In this document: positions 45,787-54,237 of the stretch, one piece after another
Layout: each line of letters begins with the position of its first letter
Position numbering within the stretch: position 1 is the first letter of the stretch
Program-made: the position numbers and the translations under genes
Source: Streptococcus mutans
GTDB taxonomy: Bacteria; Bacillota; Bacilli; Lactobacillales; Streptococcaceae
Direction: 5' to 3'
DNA: 64,000 nucleotides
Assembly (NCBI RefSeq): GCF_006739205.1
Contig: NZ_AP019720.1
Coordinates: 434,001-498,000 of the forward strand
The notes under the pieces: model-generated
Seen by the model: only the letters and a program-made list of their open reading frames with translations
Told to the model about the DNA's origin: nothing
The model's database searches: none

Positions 45787-47238
45787 CTAAAGGTATTTTC
45801 TAGCCACTTCAATATCACCAGCATATGCTGTGCGCTTTCCCTTAACAATTTGAAAAGCATCAGCTCCTTTACCAGCTATAATGACAGCATCGTTTTCAGA
45901 CTGCGTCAATGACATAGCTTTTTGAATAGCTTGCTTACGATCAACAATAATGTTTACTGGACGTTTGATATGATGAGCAATCTCTTGAGAGATAAGCTGT
46001 GGGTCTTCATTGTTAGGATCATCTGCAGTTAAAATAACTTGCAACTCTGGATGAGCATTGATAACATAACCAAAATCAGCTCGGCGGCTTTCTCCTTTAT
46101 TTCCAGGAGCGCCAAGAATAAGAATTAAAGTTCCTTTTTGATGTTCTTCAACAACTGACAATAGTTTTTCTAAACTATCTCCGTTGTGAGCATAATCAAT
46201 AAAGACCTTAGCACCATTCTTTTGAATGAGAACTTCCATGCGCCCCGGCACCGTTGTTTGAACGATGCCTTTTTGAATATCAGTCTGGCTAGCTCCTAGC
46301 TGTAAGCAGGCCAAGGCAGCAGCAACTGCATTTTCTTGATTGAACGAGCCTGTCAGCTGAATGTCATAATGGCCTGCTAATTTGCCCGTCAGATCAAATG
46401 AAAAAGCCTTGCTGTTTATAATTTGATTGTCAGAATATTTCCCATAGAAATCATGTGGCTGGTCGGCAACCTGTTCTTTGATGAGTGCAAAATGATTCAT
46501 CTGACTATTGACGATAACATAACGACTATGTTTCAGTAAAAGACGCTTATGGTAAAAATAATCTTCAAAAGTAGGATGTTCAATCGGTCCAATATGATCA
46601 GGACTAATATTGAGAAAAACACCAACATCAAAAGTCAGTCCGTAAACACGGCCAACTAGGTAAGCTTGACTTGAGACTTCCATAATGAGATGAGTCATGC
46701 CATTAGCAACTGCCTGTGCCATCATTTTAAAAAGATCTAAGCTCTCGGGGGTTGTTAGTTTTGATTTGAAGAAAGTTTTTCCATCTAGGGTTGTGTTCAT
46801 GGTAGAAATCATGGCCGGACGGTAGCCTTGCTTTAAGATATGATAAGCAAAATAAGCAGCTGTTGTTTTGCCTTTAGTTCCTGTAAAAGCCAAAGTTTTC
46901 AACTTATCTTGAGGGTTGTCATAAAATTCCTTAGCAATCAGACACATGGCATTTTTGATATTATTAACAAGAATAAGCGGAATACCCACTTGATAATCTT
47001 TTTCTGCTACATAAAAGGTTAATCCGCTTTCGATAGCTTTTTCTAGAAATTCTTTTTTGAAAGTTGCTCCCTTAACAAAAAAGAGGGTTGAGGCTTTAAT
47101 GTCACGACTATCATAAGAAATGTGATGAAAAGCCACTTCTGGATTTGAGTATTTGTATTGATAATGCTCACCATCAATTATTTCGCGAAAATTAGCATTA
47201 TTTTTAAGAATCGTTAATACTGTTTCAATTGTAATCAT
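45787..47238 (-). CDS. murE: UDP-MurNAc-tripeptide synthetase MurE, L-lysine type
   Basis: Adds the third residue of the peptidoglycan stem peptide. The 483-residue Mur ligase has the P-loop [11 protein letters not shown] near residue 111. The residue-specific motif near 405 reads DDPNNEDP, the type found in enzymes that use L-lysine; diaminopimelate enzymes have DNPR. Catalytic motifs STMNTT and [11 protein letters not shown] are intact. The ribosome site is poor and the ATG is 8 bases after the -10, so the transcript may be leaderless. It is divergent from the MurJ-like flippase gene, with overlapping promoters. Lysine for this step can come from LysA at 11862. Confidence 0.95.
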   Translation of the reverse strand: MITIETVLTILKNNANFREIIDGEHYQYKYSNPEVAFHHISYDSRDIKASTLFFVKGATFKKEFLEKAIESGLTFYVAEKDYQVGIPLILVNNIKNAMCLIAKEFYDNPQDKLKTLAFTGTKGKTTAAYFAYHILKQGYRPAMISTMNTTLDGKTFFKSKLTTPESLDLFKMMAQAVANGMTHLIMEVSSQAYLVGRVYGLTFDVGVFLNISPDHIGPIEHPTFEDYFYHKRLLLKHSRYVIVNSQMNHFALIKEQVADQPHDFYGKYSDNQIINSKAFSFDLTGKLAGHYDIQLTGSFNQENAVAAALACLQLGASQTDIQKGIVQTTVPGRMEVLIQKNGAKVFIDYAHNGDSLEKLLSVVEEHQKGTLILILGAPGNKGESRRADFGYVINAHPELQVILTADDPNNEDPQLISQEIAHHIKRPVNIIVDRKQAIQKAMSLTQSENDAVIIAGKGADAFQIVKGKRTAYAGDIEVARKYL

Positions 47239-47245
47239 ACCTTTT

Positions 47246-47296
47246 ATTTTAGACTTAAAGTTAGTGTTTTACAAGTATCAATCAAAAGTTTATAAT
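47246..47296. promoter_or_regulatory. divergent murE / murJ promoters sharing the -35 region
   Basis: Minus strand: TTGTAA (47274-47269), 17-base spacer, TAAAAT (47251-47246) for murE. Plus strand: TTTACA (47268-47273), 17-base spacer, TATAAT (47291-47296) for the flippase. The two -35 hexamers occupy the same bases. Confidence 0.65.
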
Positions 47297-47326
47297 AAAT
47301 TTATCAAAATGCTAGAAAGAATTTAA

Positions 47327-48961
47327 ATGTCTGATAAAGAAACAAAGATGACACAGCAAGAGCAAATGGTTCGAGGAACTGCCTGGCTGACTGCTGGTAA
47401 TTTCATTAGCCGTCTCCTCGGAGCTGTTTATATTATTCCTTGGTATGCATGGATGGGAAAATATGCAGCAGAAGCTAATGCTCTTTTTGGAATGGGTTAT
47501 GAAATCTATGCCCTTTTTTTACTGATTTCAACTGTCGGTATTCCTGTTGCTGTTGCTAAACAGGTTTCAAAGTATAACACACTGGGAGACCCTAAAAAAA
47601 GTACCTATCTTGTGCGGAAGATTTTGCATTTTATGCTTGGTTTAGGTGCCATCTTTGCTGTTATTATGTATATAGGATCACCTGTTTTTGCCAGTATGAG
47701 CCGTGGCGGTCAAGACTTAGTACCTGTTCTTAGAAGTTTAACTTTGGCAGTTCTTGTTTTTCCGTCCATGAGCGTTTTAAGAGGCTTTTTTCAAGGGTTT
47801 AATAATCTCAAACCTTATGCCATAAGTCAAATAGCTGAACAAGTTGTTCGGGTTATTTGGATGCTTTTAACAGCTTTCTTTATCATGAAGATGAGCTCAG
47901 GAGACTATGTTGACGCAGTAACACAGTCTACTTTTGCTGCCTTTGTCGGAATGTTTGCAGGGATTGCCGTTCTTATTTATTTCCTATGGGAAAACGATTT
48001 ATTAGATGCCTTATTTGGCAAAAAGTCTGAAAAGGTTGATATTGATACTAAGGATCTCCTTATTGAAACAGTTAAGGAGGCTATTCCTTTTATCGTTACA
48101 GGTTCGGCTATTCAGGTTTTTAAACTGATTGATCAATTCACTTTTGGCAATAGTATGGCTCTTTTCACACATTATAGTGATAGAGAATTAAAAGTTATGT
48201 TTGCCTATTTTTCGACAAATCCAGGCAAGGTTACGATGATTTTGATTGCTGTTGCGACAGCGATTGCAGGTGTCGGTATTCCCTTGTTAACAGAGAATTT
48301 TGTCAAAAAAGATAAAAAAGCTGCGGCACGCTTAGTTGTTAATAATTTACAAATGCTGATGATTTTTATCATTCCTGCCATTATAGGAGCTGTTATTTTA
48401 GCTAAGCCGCTCTATACTATTTTTTACGGTCTGCCTCAGGGACAAGCGTTGGGGCTGTTCATCGTTTCTTTACTGCAGACAATTATTTTAGCTATCTATA
48501 CGGTTTTAGCTCCGATGCTGCAGGCTTTATTTGAAAATCGTAAGGCTATTCGTTACTTTATTTATGGTGTTATTGCTAAATTTGTTTTACAAGTTCCTCT
48601 CATTTATTTCTTGCAGGCCTATGGTCCAATATTAGCAACAACGTTTGCCCTATTCATTCCAATTATTCTGATGTACCTTCAAATACAAAAAATTACAGGC
48701 TTTAATCGCACTGCCATTAGAAGAACAAGCCTTTTAGTGTTGATTTTGACAGCAATCATGACTATTGTTGTCGTTTTGGCAACTTGGCTGCTGGGGCTAA
48801 TTCTATCAGATAATAGTCGAATCGCTAGTCTTATTTACATTACAGTGATTGGTTTTATTGGTATAGTTGTTTATGGTATCTTGGCTTTAGCTACTCATCT
48901 TCTTGATAAAATGTTGGGTACTAAGGCGGTCAGCCTTCGTCGGAAGCTGCATATGAATTAA
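47327..48961 (+). CDS. lipid II flippase MurJ-like (YtgP) membrane protein
   Basis: A 544-residue MOP-superfamily polysaccharide transporter with about 14 hydrophobic segments. In S. pneumoniae the homologous YtgP is essential and is proposed as the lipid II flippase MurJ, and that gene is also divergent to murE. The N-terminal RGTAWLTAGNFISRLLGAVYIIPW region matches this group. The functional name is inferred from homology and context. A terminator follows directly after the stop. Confidence 0.88.
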   Translation: MSDKETKMTQQEQMVRGTAWLTAGNFISRLLGAVYIIPWYAWMGKYAAEANALFGMGYEIYALFLLISTVGIPVAVAKQVSKYNTLGDPKKSTYLVRKILHFMLGLGAIFAVIMYIGSPVFASMSRGGQDLVPVLRSLTLAVLVFPSMSVLRGFFQGFNNLKPYAISQIAEQVVRVIWMLLTAFFIMKMSSGDYVDAVTQSTFAAFVGMFAGIAVLIYFLWENDLLDALFGKKSEKVDIDTKDLLIETVKEAIPFIVTGSAIQVFKLIDQFTFGNSMALFTHYSDRELKVMFAYFSTNPGKVTMILIAVATAIAGVGIPLLTENFVKKDKKAAARLVVNNLQMLMIFIIPAIIGAVILAKPLYTIFYGLPQGQALGLFIVSLLQTIILAIYTVLAPMLQALFENRKAIRYFIYGVIAKFVLQVPLIYFLQAYGPILATTFALFIPIILMYLQIQKITGFNRTAIRRTSLLVLILTAIMTIVVVLATWLLGLILSDNSRIASLIYITVIGFIGIVVYGILALATHLLDKMLGTKAVSLRRKLHMN

Positions 48962-48968
48962 TGAGCTG

Positions 48969-48995
48969 TCCCAATGGTTTTTCATTGGGATTTTT
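48969..48995 (+). terminator. terminator after MurJ-like gene
   Basis: TCCCAATG / CATTGGGA perfect 8-bp stem with a 6-base loop and a T-run. Confidence 0.85.
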
Positions 48996-49079
48996 GGATC
49001 CTCGCAAATCACTAACTATATTAGTAGTGCCGTAGAGCTTCTAGCATGGTAATAAAAAAACTAAGATGGTAAGTTTGCT

Positions 49080-49096
49080 TATAGTTTCTTTTTATA
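49080..49096 (+). promoter_or_regulatory. candidate MetR/MtaR-type box
   Basis: The 17 bases match the streptococcal MET-box TATAGTTT-N-AAACTATA at 12 of 16 informative positions. The left half is perfect and the right half is weak. It lies about 75 bases upstream of the predicted transcription start, a typical place for a LysR activator. Speculative. Confidence 0.3.
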
Positions 49097-49149
49097 GCTA
49101 ACTATCAAGAAATAGAATAGGGTAAAAGTCCGTCATTTTTGGGAATACG

Positions 49150-49158
49150 TGGTAAAAT
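49150..49158 (+). promoter_or_regulatory. extended -10 promoter of sulfur gene pair
   Basis: TG-G-TAAAAT, 30 bases before the ATG at 49188, with GAAAGGT as ribosome site. Confidence 0.55.
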
Positions 49159-49187
49159 AATTGCATTAGATTCGAAAGGTAAAAACG

Positions 49188-50282
49188 ATGACTGAAGACT
49201 ATAAATTAGATACTATTCTGGCACATGCAGGAATTAATACGGACAAGACAACAGGAGCTCTGACGGCTCCTATTCATTTGTCAACAACTTATCAGCATCC
49301 TCAATTTGGTCAATCAACAGGTTTTGATTACACACGGACAAAAAATCCTACCCGCACTGTTCTTGAAGAAACGCTGGCTAAAATTGAAAAGGCTAAATAC
49401 GCTTTAGTAACATCGTCGGGTATGGCGGCGCTTGTTTTGCTTTTTACTGGCTTTCCTATTGGGAGTAAGGTAGTTGCGGCGCGTGATTTATATGGTGGTT
49501 CTTTTCGTTGGTTTAACGAACAGGAAAAAGCAGGAAGATTTTCTTTTGTTTACACCAATACAGAAACTGATATGATTGCTGCCATTTCAGATGAGACCGA
49601 TTATGTTTTTATCGAAACGCCAACCAATCCGCTCATGATTGAATTTGACATTAGTAAAGTTGCTCAAGCAGCTCATAAGCATGGTGCCAAGGTCATTGTT
49701 GATAACACTTTTTACAGCCCTATTTATCAAAATCCGCTCGTTTTAGGTGCTGATGTGGTTTTGCATTCAGCAACCAAGTATCTATCAGGTCATAATGATG
49801 TTCTTGCCGGTGTTTTAATGACCAGCGATCAAGAAATTTACGATAAGCTTTTTTATGACCAAAATACAACAGGTCCAACACTCTCGCCCTTAGATGCTTA
49901 TTTGCTGATGCGCGGTCTGAAAACACTTAAATTGCGTATGGAAAAAGCAACACAAAATGCTAAGACAGTTGTTGCTTATTTAGAAAAATCACCTGCTGTT
50001 AAAGAGGTACTTTATACAGGAAAAGGCGGAATGATTTCTTTTAAAGTTGTGGATGAAAAAAAAATTCCGCAAATTCTCAATCATTTACAGCTGTTCACCT
50101 TTGCAGAAAGTTTAGGTGGCGTTGAAAGTTTAATTACTTATCCAGCGACACAGACACACTTGGATATACCGGAGGAAGTGCGTCATTCCTATGGTTTGAC
50201 AGATGACTTACTGCGTCTGTCCATTGGAATTGAAGATGCGGAAGACTTGATTGATGATTTAAAAGTTGCTTTAGAAGCTTAA
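49188..50282 (+). CDS. trans-sulfuration PLP enzyme (cystathionine gamma-synthase/lyase family)
   Basis: A 364-residue Cys/Met metabolism PLP enzyme. The PLP lysine is Lys197 in SATKYLSGHNDVLAG, and the Gly-rich active-site segment VTSSGMAAL and YDYTRTKNPTR-like FDYTRTKNPTR motif are present. The family includes cystathionine gamma-synthase (MetB), cystathionine beta- and gamma-lyase and O-acetylhomoserine sulfhydrylase, and sequence alone cannot separate them. It shares a transcript with a second PLP enzyme 14 bases downstream, which favours methionine or cysteine interconversion. Confidence 0.88.
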   Translation: MTEDYKLDTILAHAGINTDKTTGALTAPIHLSTTYQHPQFGQSTGFDYTRTKNPTRTVLEETLAKIEKAKYALVTSSGMAALVLLFTGFPIGSKVVAARDLYGGSFRWFNEQEKAGRFSFVYTNTETDMIAAISDETDYVFIETPTNPLMIEFDISKVAQAAHKHGAKVIVDNTFYSPIYQNPLVLGADVVLHSATKYLSGHNDVLAGVLMTSDQEIYDKLFYDQNTTGPTLSPLDAYLLMRGLKTLKLRMEKATQNAKTVVAYLEKSPAVKEVLYTGKGGMISFKVVDEKKIPQILNHLQLFTFAESLGGVESLITYPATQTHLDIPEEVRHSYGLTDDLLRLSIGIEDAEDLIDDLKVALEA

Positions 50283-50296
50283 AGGAGATAAAAGAG

Positions 50297-51460
50297 ATGG
50301 GACGATATGATTTTACAACAAGACCTGACCGTCTTAACCAATTTACCTATAAGTGGAAAACTTCTGAAAATAATCCAGAACTTCTCCAGATGTGGGTGGC
50401 TGATATGGACTTTTTGCCTGTACCAGAAATTAAAGAAGCTATTATTAATTATGGACGAGAACATATTTTTGGTTATAACTATTTTAACGATGACCTCTAT
50501 CAAGCGGTTATTGATTGGGAAAAAAAGGAGCATGACTATGCTGTTGTAAAAGAAGATATTCTTTTCATTGATGGCGTTGTTCCAGCCATTTCAATAGCTC
50601 TGCAGGCTTTTAGTGAAAAAGGAGATGCTGTTTTAATTAACTCACCCGTCTATTATCCTTTCGCACGTACAATCAGACTAAATGACCGTCGGTTGGTAGA
50701 AAATTCTCTTCAAATTATTAATGGACGTTTCGAGATTGATTTTGAACAGCTGGAGAAAGATATTATTGACAATAATGTCAAAATTTATCTTCTTTGCAGT
50801 CCTCATAATCCTGGTGGGCGTGTTTGGGATAATGATGATTTGATCAAAATAGCTGAGCTTTGCAAGAAGCATGGTGTGATTTTAGTTTCTGATGAAATTC
50901 ATCAGGATTTGGCTCTTTTTGGAAATACACATCATTCCCTCAACACTTTAGATGCTTCATACAAGGATTTTACGATTATTCTAAGTTCAGCAACTAAAAC
51001 ATTTAATATTGCAGGAACTAAAAGCAGCTTTGCTATTATTCAAAATGAGAGTTTGCGTCGAAAATTTCAATATAGGCAGTTGGCTAACAATCAGCATGAA
51101 GTGCCAACCGTTGGGATGATAGCAACTCAAGCGGCCTTCCAATATGGAAAACCTTGGTTGGAAGAGCTCAAAACAGTTATTGAGGGAAATATTAAACTGG
51201 TCATAAAGGAATTAGAAACAAAAACGAAAATCAAAGTGATGGAACCTGAAGGTACTTATTTGGTTTGGCTGGATTTTTCTGCTTATGCTATTGCTCAGTC
51301 TCAACTGAGTGAAAAACTGCAAAATGAAGCAAAAGTTGTCCTCAATGATGGCGCACACTTCGGTAAGGAAGGCAAGTACTTTGCTCGTCTTAATGTTGCG
51401 ACACCTAAAAATACAGTTCAAGAAGCACTAAGTCGCATTATCAGTGTCTTTGGAAAATAA
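50297..51460 (+). CDS. PatB/MalY-type C-S lyase (aminotransferase fold)
   Basis: A 387-residue fold-type I PLP enzyme of the MalY/PatB group, which act as cystathionine beta-lyases and cysteine desulfhydrases. Visible motifs are MWVADMDFLPVPEI at the N-terminus, LLCSPHNPGGRVW near residue 157, SDEIHQDL near 200 and the PLP Lys in SSATKTFNIAG near 234. AAAGGAG precedes the ATG. With the previous gene it would complete cystathionine formation and cleavage to homocysteine; it could also release H2S from cysteine, a common oral streptococcal activity. Confidence 0.88.
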   Translation: MGRYDFTTRPDRLNQFTYKWKTSENNPELLQMWVADMDFLPVPEIKEAIINYGREHIFGYNYFNDDLYQAVIDWEKKEHDYAVVKEDILFIDGVVPAISIALQAFSEKGDAVLINSPVYYPFARTIRLNDRRLVENSLQIINGRFEIDFEQLEKDIIDNNVKIYLLCSPHNPGGRVWDNDDLIKIAELCKKHGVILVSDEIHQDLALFGNTHHSLNTLDASYKDFTIILSSATKTFNIAGTKSSFAIIQNESLRRKFQYRQLANNQHEVPTVGMIATQAAFQYGKPWLEELKTVIEGNIKLVIKELETKTKIKVMEPEGTYLVWLDFSAYAIAQSQLSEKLQNEAKVVLNDGAHFGKEGKYFARLNVATPKNTVQEALSRIISVFGK

Positions 51461-51471
51461 AAAATATTTTT

Positions 51472-51520
51472 AAAACATTCTTGAAATTGGCAAATCCTGT
51501 CCGATTTTTGGAATGTTTTT
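51472..51520 (+). terminator. terminator before upp
   Basis: AAAACATTC pairs with GAATGTTTT, with further inner pairing AAT-GG/CC-ATT, followed by a T-run. Confidence 0.7.
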
Positions 51521-51727
51521 ATATACAGTTACTTTTATCAAAAATATCTTTTTGATGACTTGATTTTTTGCTATCTCTGCTTATTTGTACATTATGGTAG
51601 CTATAGTTCTTGCCTTGTTGAGGTTTTATATCTAATGTGCTATCTGTTACTTCTTAAAAAGAGGAACAAATTAGGTAATGGCTTCCTCTCAAATTTAAGA
51701 TTTGATTGGAATTTATCGGCTTTTTTA

Positions 51728-51736
51728 TGCTATAAT
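51728..51736 (+). promoter_or_regulatory. upp extended -10 promoter
   Basis: TG-C-TATAAT, 37 bases before the upp ATG at 51773. Confidence 0.65.
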
Positions 51737-51772
51737 GGTCACAGAAAATACAAAATAGAAAAAGGATACATT

Positions 51773-52402
51773 ATGGGGAAATTTCAAATCATTTCGCATC
51801 CGCTCATTCAGCACAAACTCTCTATTTTACGTCGTAAAGATACTTCAACAAAGCATTTTCGTGAATTAGTCAATGAAATTGCTATGCTTATGGGGTATGA
51901 AGTCTCCCGTGAATTGCCGCTAGAAGAGGTTGAGATTGAAACGCCGATTACTAAGACTGTACAAAAACAGTTGACAGGAAAGAAATTGGCCATTGTTCCA
52001 ATTTTGCGTGCTGGTATTGGTATGGTTGACGGACTCTTGAGTTTGGTACCAGCAGCTAAAGTTGGTCATATTGGTATGTATCGTGATGAAGAAACATTGG
52101 AGCCGGTAGAATATCTGGTTAAATTACCTGAAGATATTGACCAACGTCAGATTTTTGTGGTTGATCCCATGTTAGCAACTGGAGGTTCGGCTGTCTTGGC
52201 TATTGATTCTCTTAAAAAAAGAGGAGCAGCCAATATCAAATTTGTTTGTCTTGTTTCGGCTCCTGAAGGCCTTAAGAAATTACAGGAAGCACATCCCGAT
52301 ATTGATATTTATACAGCGGCTCTTGATGAAAAACTAAATGAAAAGGGCTATATTGTTCCAGGTCTTGGGGATGCAGGCGATCGCTTGTTTGGCACAAAAT
52401 AA
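51773..52402 (+). CDS. upp: uracil phosphoribosyltransferase Upp
   Basis: Salvages uracil with PRPP to make UMP. The 209-residue length is standard. The PRPP loop is [16 protein letters not shown] near residue 128, and [11 protein letters not shown] near 78 and [11 protein letters not shown] at the C-terminus are diagnostic. I chose the ATG at 51773 (AAAAGGAT upstream). The frame is open back to 51560, but that extension covers the promoter and part of the preceding terminator. The stop codon almost touches the first copy of the tandem repeat before clpP. Confidence 0.97.
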   Translation: MGKFQIISHPLIQHKLSILRRKDTSTKHFRELVNEIAMLMGYEVSRELPLEEVEIETPITKTVQKQLTGKKLAIVPILRAGIGMVDGLLSLVPAAKVGHIGMYRDEETLEPVEYLVKLPEDIDQRQIFVVDPMLATGGSAVLAIDSLKKRGAANIKFVCLVSAPEGLKKLQEAHPDIDIYTAALDEKLNEKGYIVPGLGDAGDRLFGTK

Positions 52403-52403
52403 C

Positions 52404-52551
52404 AGTCCAGTGGACTGTTATTTCCCGAGCCTGAAAATGAGATAGCGAGGCTAAGTCCAGTGGACTGTTATTTCCCGAGCCTGAAATGAGATAGCGAGGC
52501 TAAGTCCAGTGGACTGTTATTTCCCGAGCTTAAAATGGGATAACGAGGTTA
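52404..52551. repeat. three tandem 49-50 bp repeats between upp and clpP
   Basis: Copies start at 52404, 52454 and 52503. Each begins with AGTCCA-G-TGGACT (a 13-base palindrome), then GTTATTTCCCGAGCCTGA, and ends in GATAGCGAGGCTA, whose AGGCT can pair with the earlier AGCCT. The first two copies differ by one base in an A run and the third is diverged at several sites. A tandem repeat at this place is reported to enhance clpP transcription in S. mutans and to vary in copy number between strains (from memory). Confidence 0.9.
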
Positions 52552-52671
52552 AGTCTGATAAATTTTGCTTTTAAGGATTTTAAAAGGGAATTGTCACAAG
52601 AACAGCTCAGGGGTTAAGAGTTACTTGATAGATCCTCACTTTAAAAAAGTTGTCAAAAATCAATGTAAATA

Positions 52672-52701
52672 TTTGACCTTTTTTGACCAATAGGATATAA
52701 T
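52672..52701 (+). promoter_or_regulatory. clpP promoter with CtsR operator
   Basis: TTTGACC-N3-TTTGACC at 52672-52688 is an exact CtsR direct repeat (opposite-strand form GGTCAAA-N3-GGTCAAA). The first TTGACC (52673) also serves as -35, with a 17-base spacer to TATAAT at 52696-52701, so CtsR would block polymerase. Confidence 0.85.
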
Positions 52702-52734
52702 AACTCCAAGATTGAATTAAAGGAGAAATACAGT

Positions 52735-53325
52735 ATGATTCCTGTAGTTATTGAACAAACGAGCCGTGGTGAACGCTCTTATGATATTTATTCACGTCTA
52801 TTAAAAGATCGTATTATTATGTTAACTGGTCCTGTTGAAGACAATATGGCAAATTCCATTATTGCTCAGTTACTGTTTCTTGATGCACAAGATAATACCA
52901 AAGACATTTATCTTTATATTAACTCACCGGGTGGTTCTGTTTCAGCTGGTCTTGCTATTGTTGATACGATGAACTTTATTAAGTCTGATGTTCAAACGAT
53001 TGTTATGGGTATTGCTGCTTCCATGGGAACAATCATCGCTTCTAGCGGTGCCAAAGGAAAACGTTTTATGTTACCAAATGCAGAATATCTTATCCATCAG
53101 CCAATGGGCGGTACAGGCGGTGGCACACAGCAGTCTGATATGGCTATTGCTGCCGAACAATTGCTTAAAACACGCAAAAAATTAGAAAAGATTCTATCGG
53201 ATAATTCTGGAAAAACAGTAAAACAAATTCATAAGGATGCTGAACGTGATTATTGGATGGATGCTAAGGAAACATTAAAGTATGGCTTCATCGATGAAAT
53301 CATGGAAAATAATGAATTAAAATAA
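52735..53325 (+). CDS. clpP: ATP-dependent Clp protease proteolytic subunit ClpP
   Basis: Tetradecameric serine protease that degrades proteins fed by Clp ATPases. The 196-residue length is standard. The catalytic triad is Ser96 in GIAASMG, His121 in YLIHQPMGG and an Asp in the [11 protein letters not shown] region near residue 170. The [15 protein letters not shown] motif is intact. AAAGGAG precedes the ATG. The operator upstream shows CtsR (class III heat shock) control, and a tandem repeat lies further upstream. Confidence 0.98.
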   Translation: MIPVVIEQTSRGERSYDIYSRLLKDRIIMLTGPVEDNMANSIIAQLLFLDAQDNTKDIYLYINSPGGSVSAGLAIVDTMNFIKSDVQTIVMGIAASMGTIIASSGAKGKRFMLPNAEYLIHQPMGGTGGGTQQSDMAIAAEQLLKTRKKLEKILSDNSGKTVKQIHKDAERDYWMDAKETLKYGFIDEIMENNELK

Positions 53326-53329
53326 GTAG

Positions 53330-53359
53330 AAAAGCTGAGTTATAATGACTTAGCTTTTT
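53330..53359 (+). terminator. clpP terminator
   Basis: AAAAGCT-G-AGT pairs with ACT-T-AGCTTTT around a 7-base loop, followed by a T-run. Confidence 0.75.
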
Positions 53360-53424
53360 GAGTTGAGTAGAAAAACTATGATTTTCTGAAAAGAGGTAAT
53401 AAACAAAGCGGAAAATCATTTTTT

Positions 53425-53433
53425 TGTTATAAT
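53425..53433 (+). promoter_or_regulatory. extended -10 promoter giving a leaderless start
   Basis: TG-T-TATAAT ends 7 bases before the ATG at 53440, and no Shine-Dalgarno is present. Confidence 0.65.
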
Positions 53434-53439
53434 AGAAAT

Positions 53440-53880
53440 ATGTTAAAAATTAACAGTCAATTATTTGCAATTGAAGATACTCTTGATGATCTTGTGGCTG
53501 CTTTTTTAAATTTGGAGGTGGTCAGGACATACAAGGCAGCTCAAAAAGCATTTTTAGCTGATAAAAATTTGCAAAAAGAAATTAGTAATTTTCAACATTA
53601 TAATGAAGATTACAATGATCAAAAAACTTTTATTAAATACCGTCCGGAAGTAAAGCAATTGAGGCGAAAGATGTTTGAAAAAAAACGTCAGCTTGATTTG
53701 AACGAAAAAGTTATTGCACTTCGCAGAGCCGAAGTGGATTTACAGGAAGTTCTAGCTAAGATTGCTCAAAAAATAGCAGAATCTGTTTCATCTGATGTTT
53801 TTGTAGATACGGGTTTACCGCTGGCACCGCATAAACCACCTCACAAAAAAGGATATGGCAATAATATTAAGGAAAGATAA
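53440..53880 (+). CDS. YlbF family regulator
   Basis: A 146-residue mostly helical protein. The DLVAAFLNLEVVRTYKAAQKAF segment and the following long helices match the YlbF/YmcA (DUF964) family. In B. subtilis YlbF (RicF), YmcA (RicA) and YaaT (RicT) form the Y-complex that controls RNase Y-dependent mRNA processing. A RicT homologue is encoded at 61171 here. The ATG sits at the predicted transcript start, so the mRNA appears leaderless. ylbG follows 6 bases after the stop. Confidence 0.85.
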   Translation: MLKINSQLFAIEDTLDDLVAAFLNLEVVRTYKAAQKAFLADKNLQKEISNFQHYNEDYNDQKTFIKYRPEVKQLRRKMFEKKRQLDLNEKVIALRRAEVDLQEVLAKIAQKIAESVSSDVFVDTGLPLAPHKPPHKKGYGNNIKER

Positions 53881-53886
53881 GAGAAA

Positions 53887-54135
53887 ATGTTTGAAAAGAA
53901 AAAAAGACTAGGTCTTATTGTTTATCTTTATTATAATCGTGATGCCAGAAAGCTTAATAAGTATGGCAACGTCGTTTACCATTCTCGGCGAATGCGTTAT
54001 TCAGTACTCTATATTGCTCAAGACGAAACTGATAAAATCATTGAAGAGATTGGTGCTCTTAAATTTGTCAAAAAGGTTCTTCCATCCTATATTGATACGA
54101 TTGATCAAAATTTTGTAGGCAGTTTAATGCGCTAA
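53887..54135 (+). CDS. YlbG family (DUF2129) protein
   Basis: An 82-residue basic cytoplasmic protein with the DUF2129 pattern: [21 protein letters not shown] followed by [13 protein letters not shown] and [17 protein letters not shown]. Function is unknown. The order ylbF-ylbG is the same as in B. subtilis, which suggests a functional link. AAGGAAAG lies in the end of the ylbF gene. Confidence 0.88.
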   Translation: MFEKKKRLGLIVYLYYNRDARKLNKYGNVVYHSRRMRYSVLYIAQDETDKIIEEIGALKFVKKVLPSYIDTIDQNFVGSLMR

Positions 54136-54166
54136 GAGGGCACCTATAAAAAATGAGGAAATATGC

Positions 54167-54195
54167 TTGACAATATTCAGATAATTCAGTATTCT
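54167..54195 (+). promoter_or_regulatory. livK promoter with CodY box
   Basis: TTGACA at 54167 and TATTCT at 54190 with 17-base spacing. AATATTCAGATAATT at 54172-54186 matches the CodY consensus at 13 of 15 positions and lies between the two promoter elements. Confidence 0.75.
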
Positions 54196-54237
54196 TATTG
54201 ATGACTAATATTTAAGATAAATTTAAGGAGAAAACAT

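Noticed and set aside
51560..51772. N-terminal extension of Upp by 71 residues
   Set aside because: It spans the upp promoter and part of the leader, and the standard 209-residue protein begins at 51773 with a ribosome site.
52404..52551. Tandem repeat as a CRISPR array
   Set aside because: Only three copies, 49-50 bp each, directly adjoining with no unique spacers, and no cas genes nearby.
53380..53394. CodY box before ylbF
   Set aside because: Only 12 of 15 positions match in an AT-rich background, and it lies upstream of the promoter.
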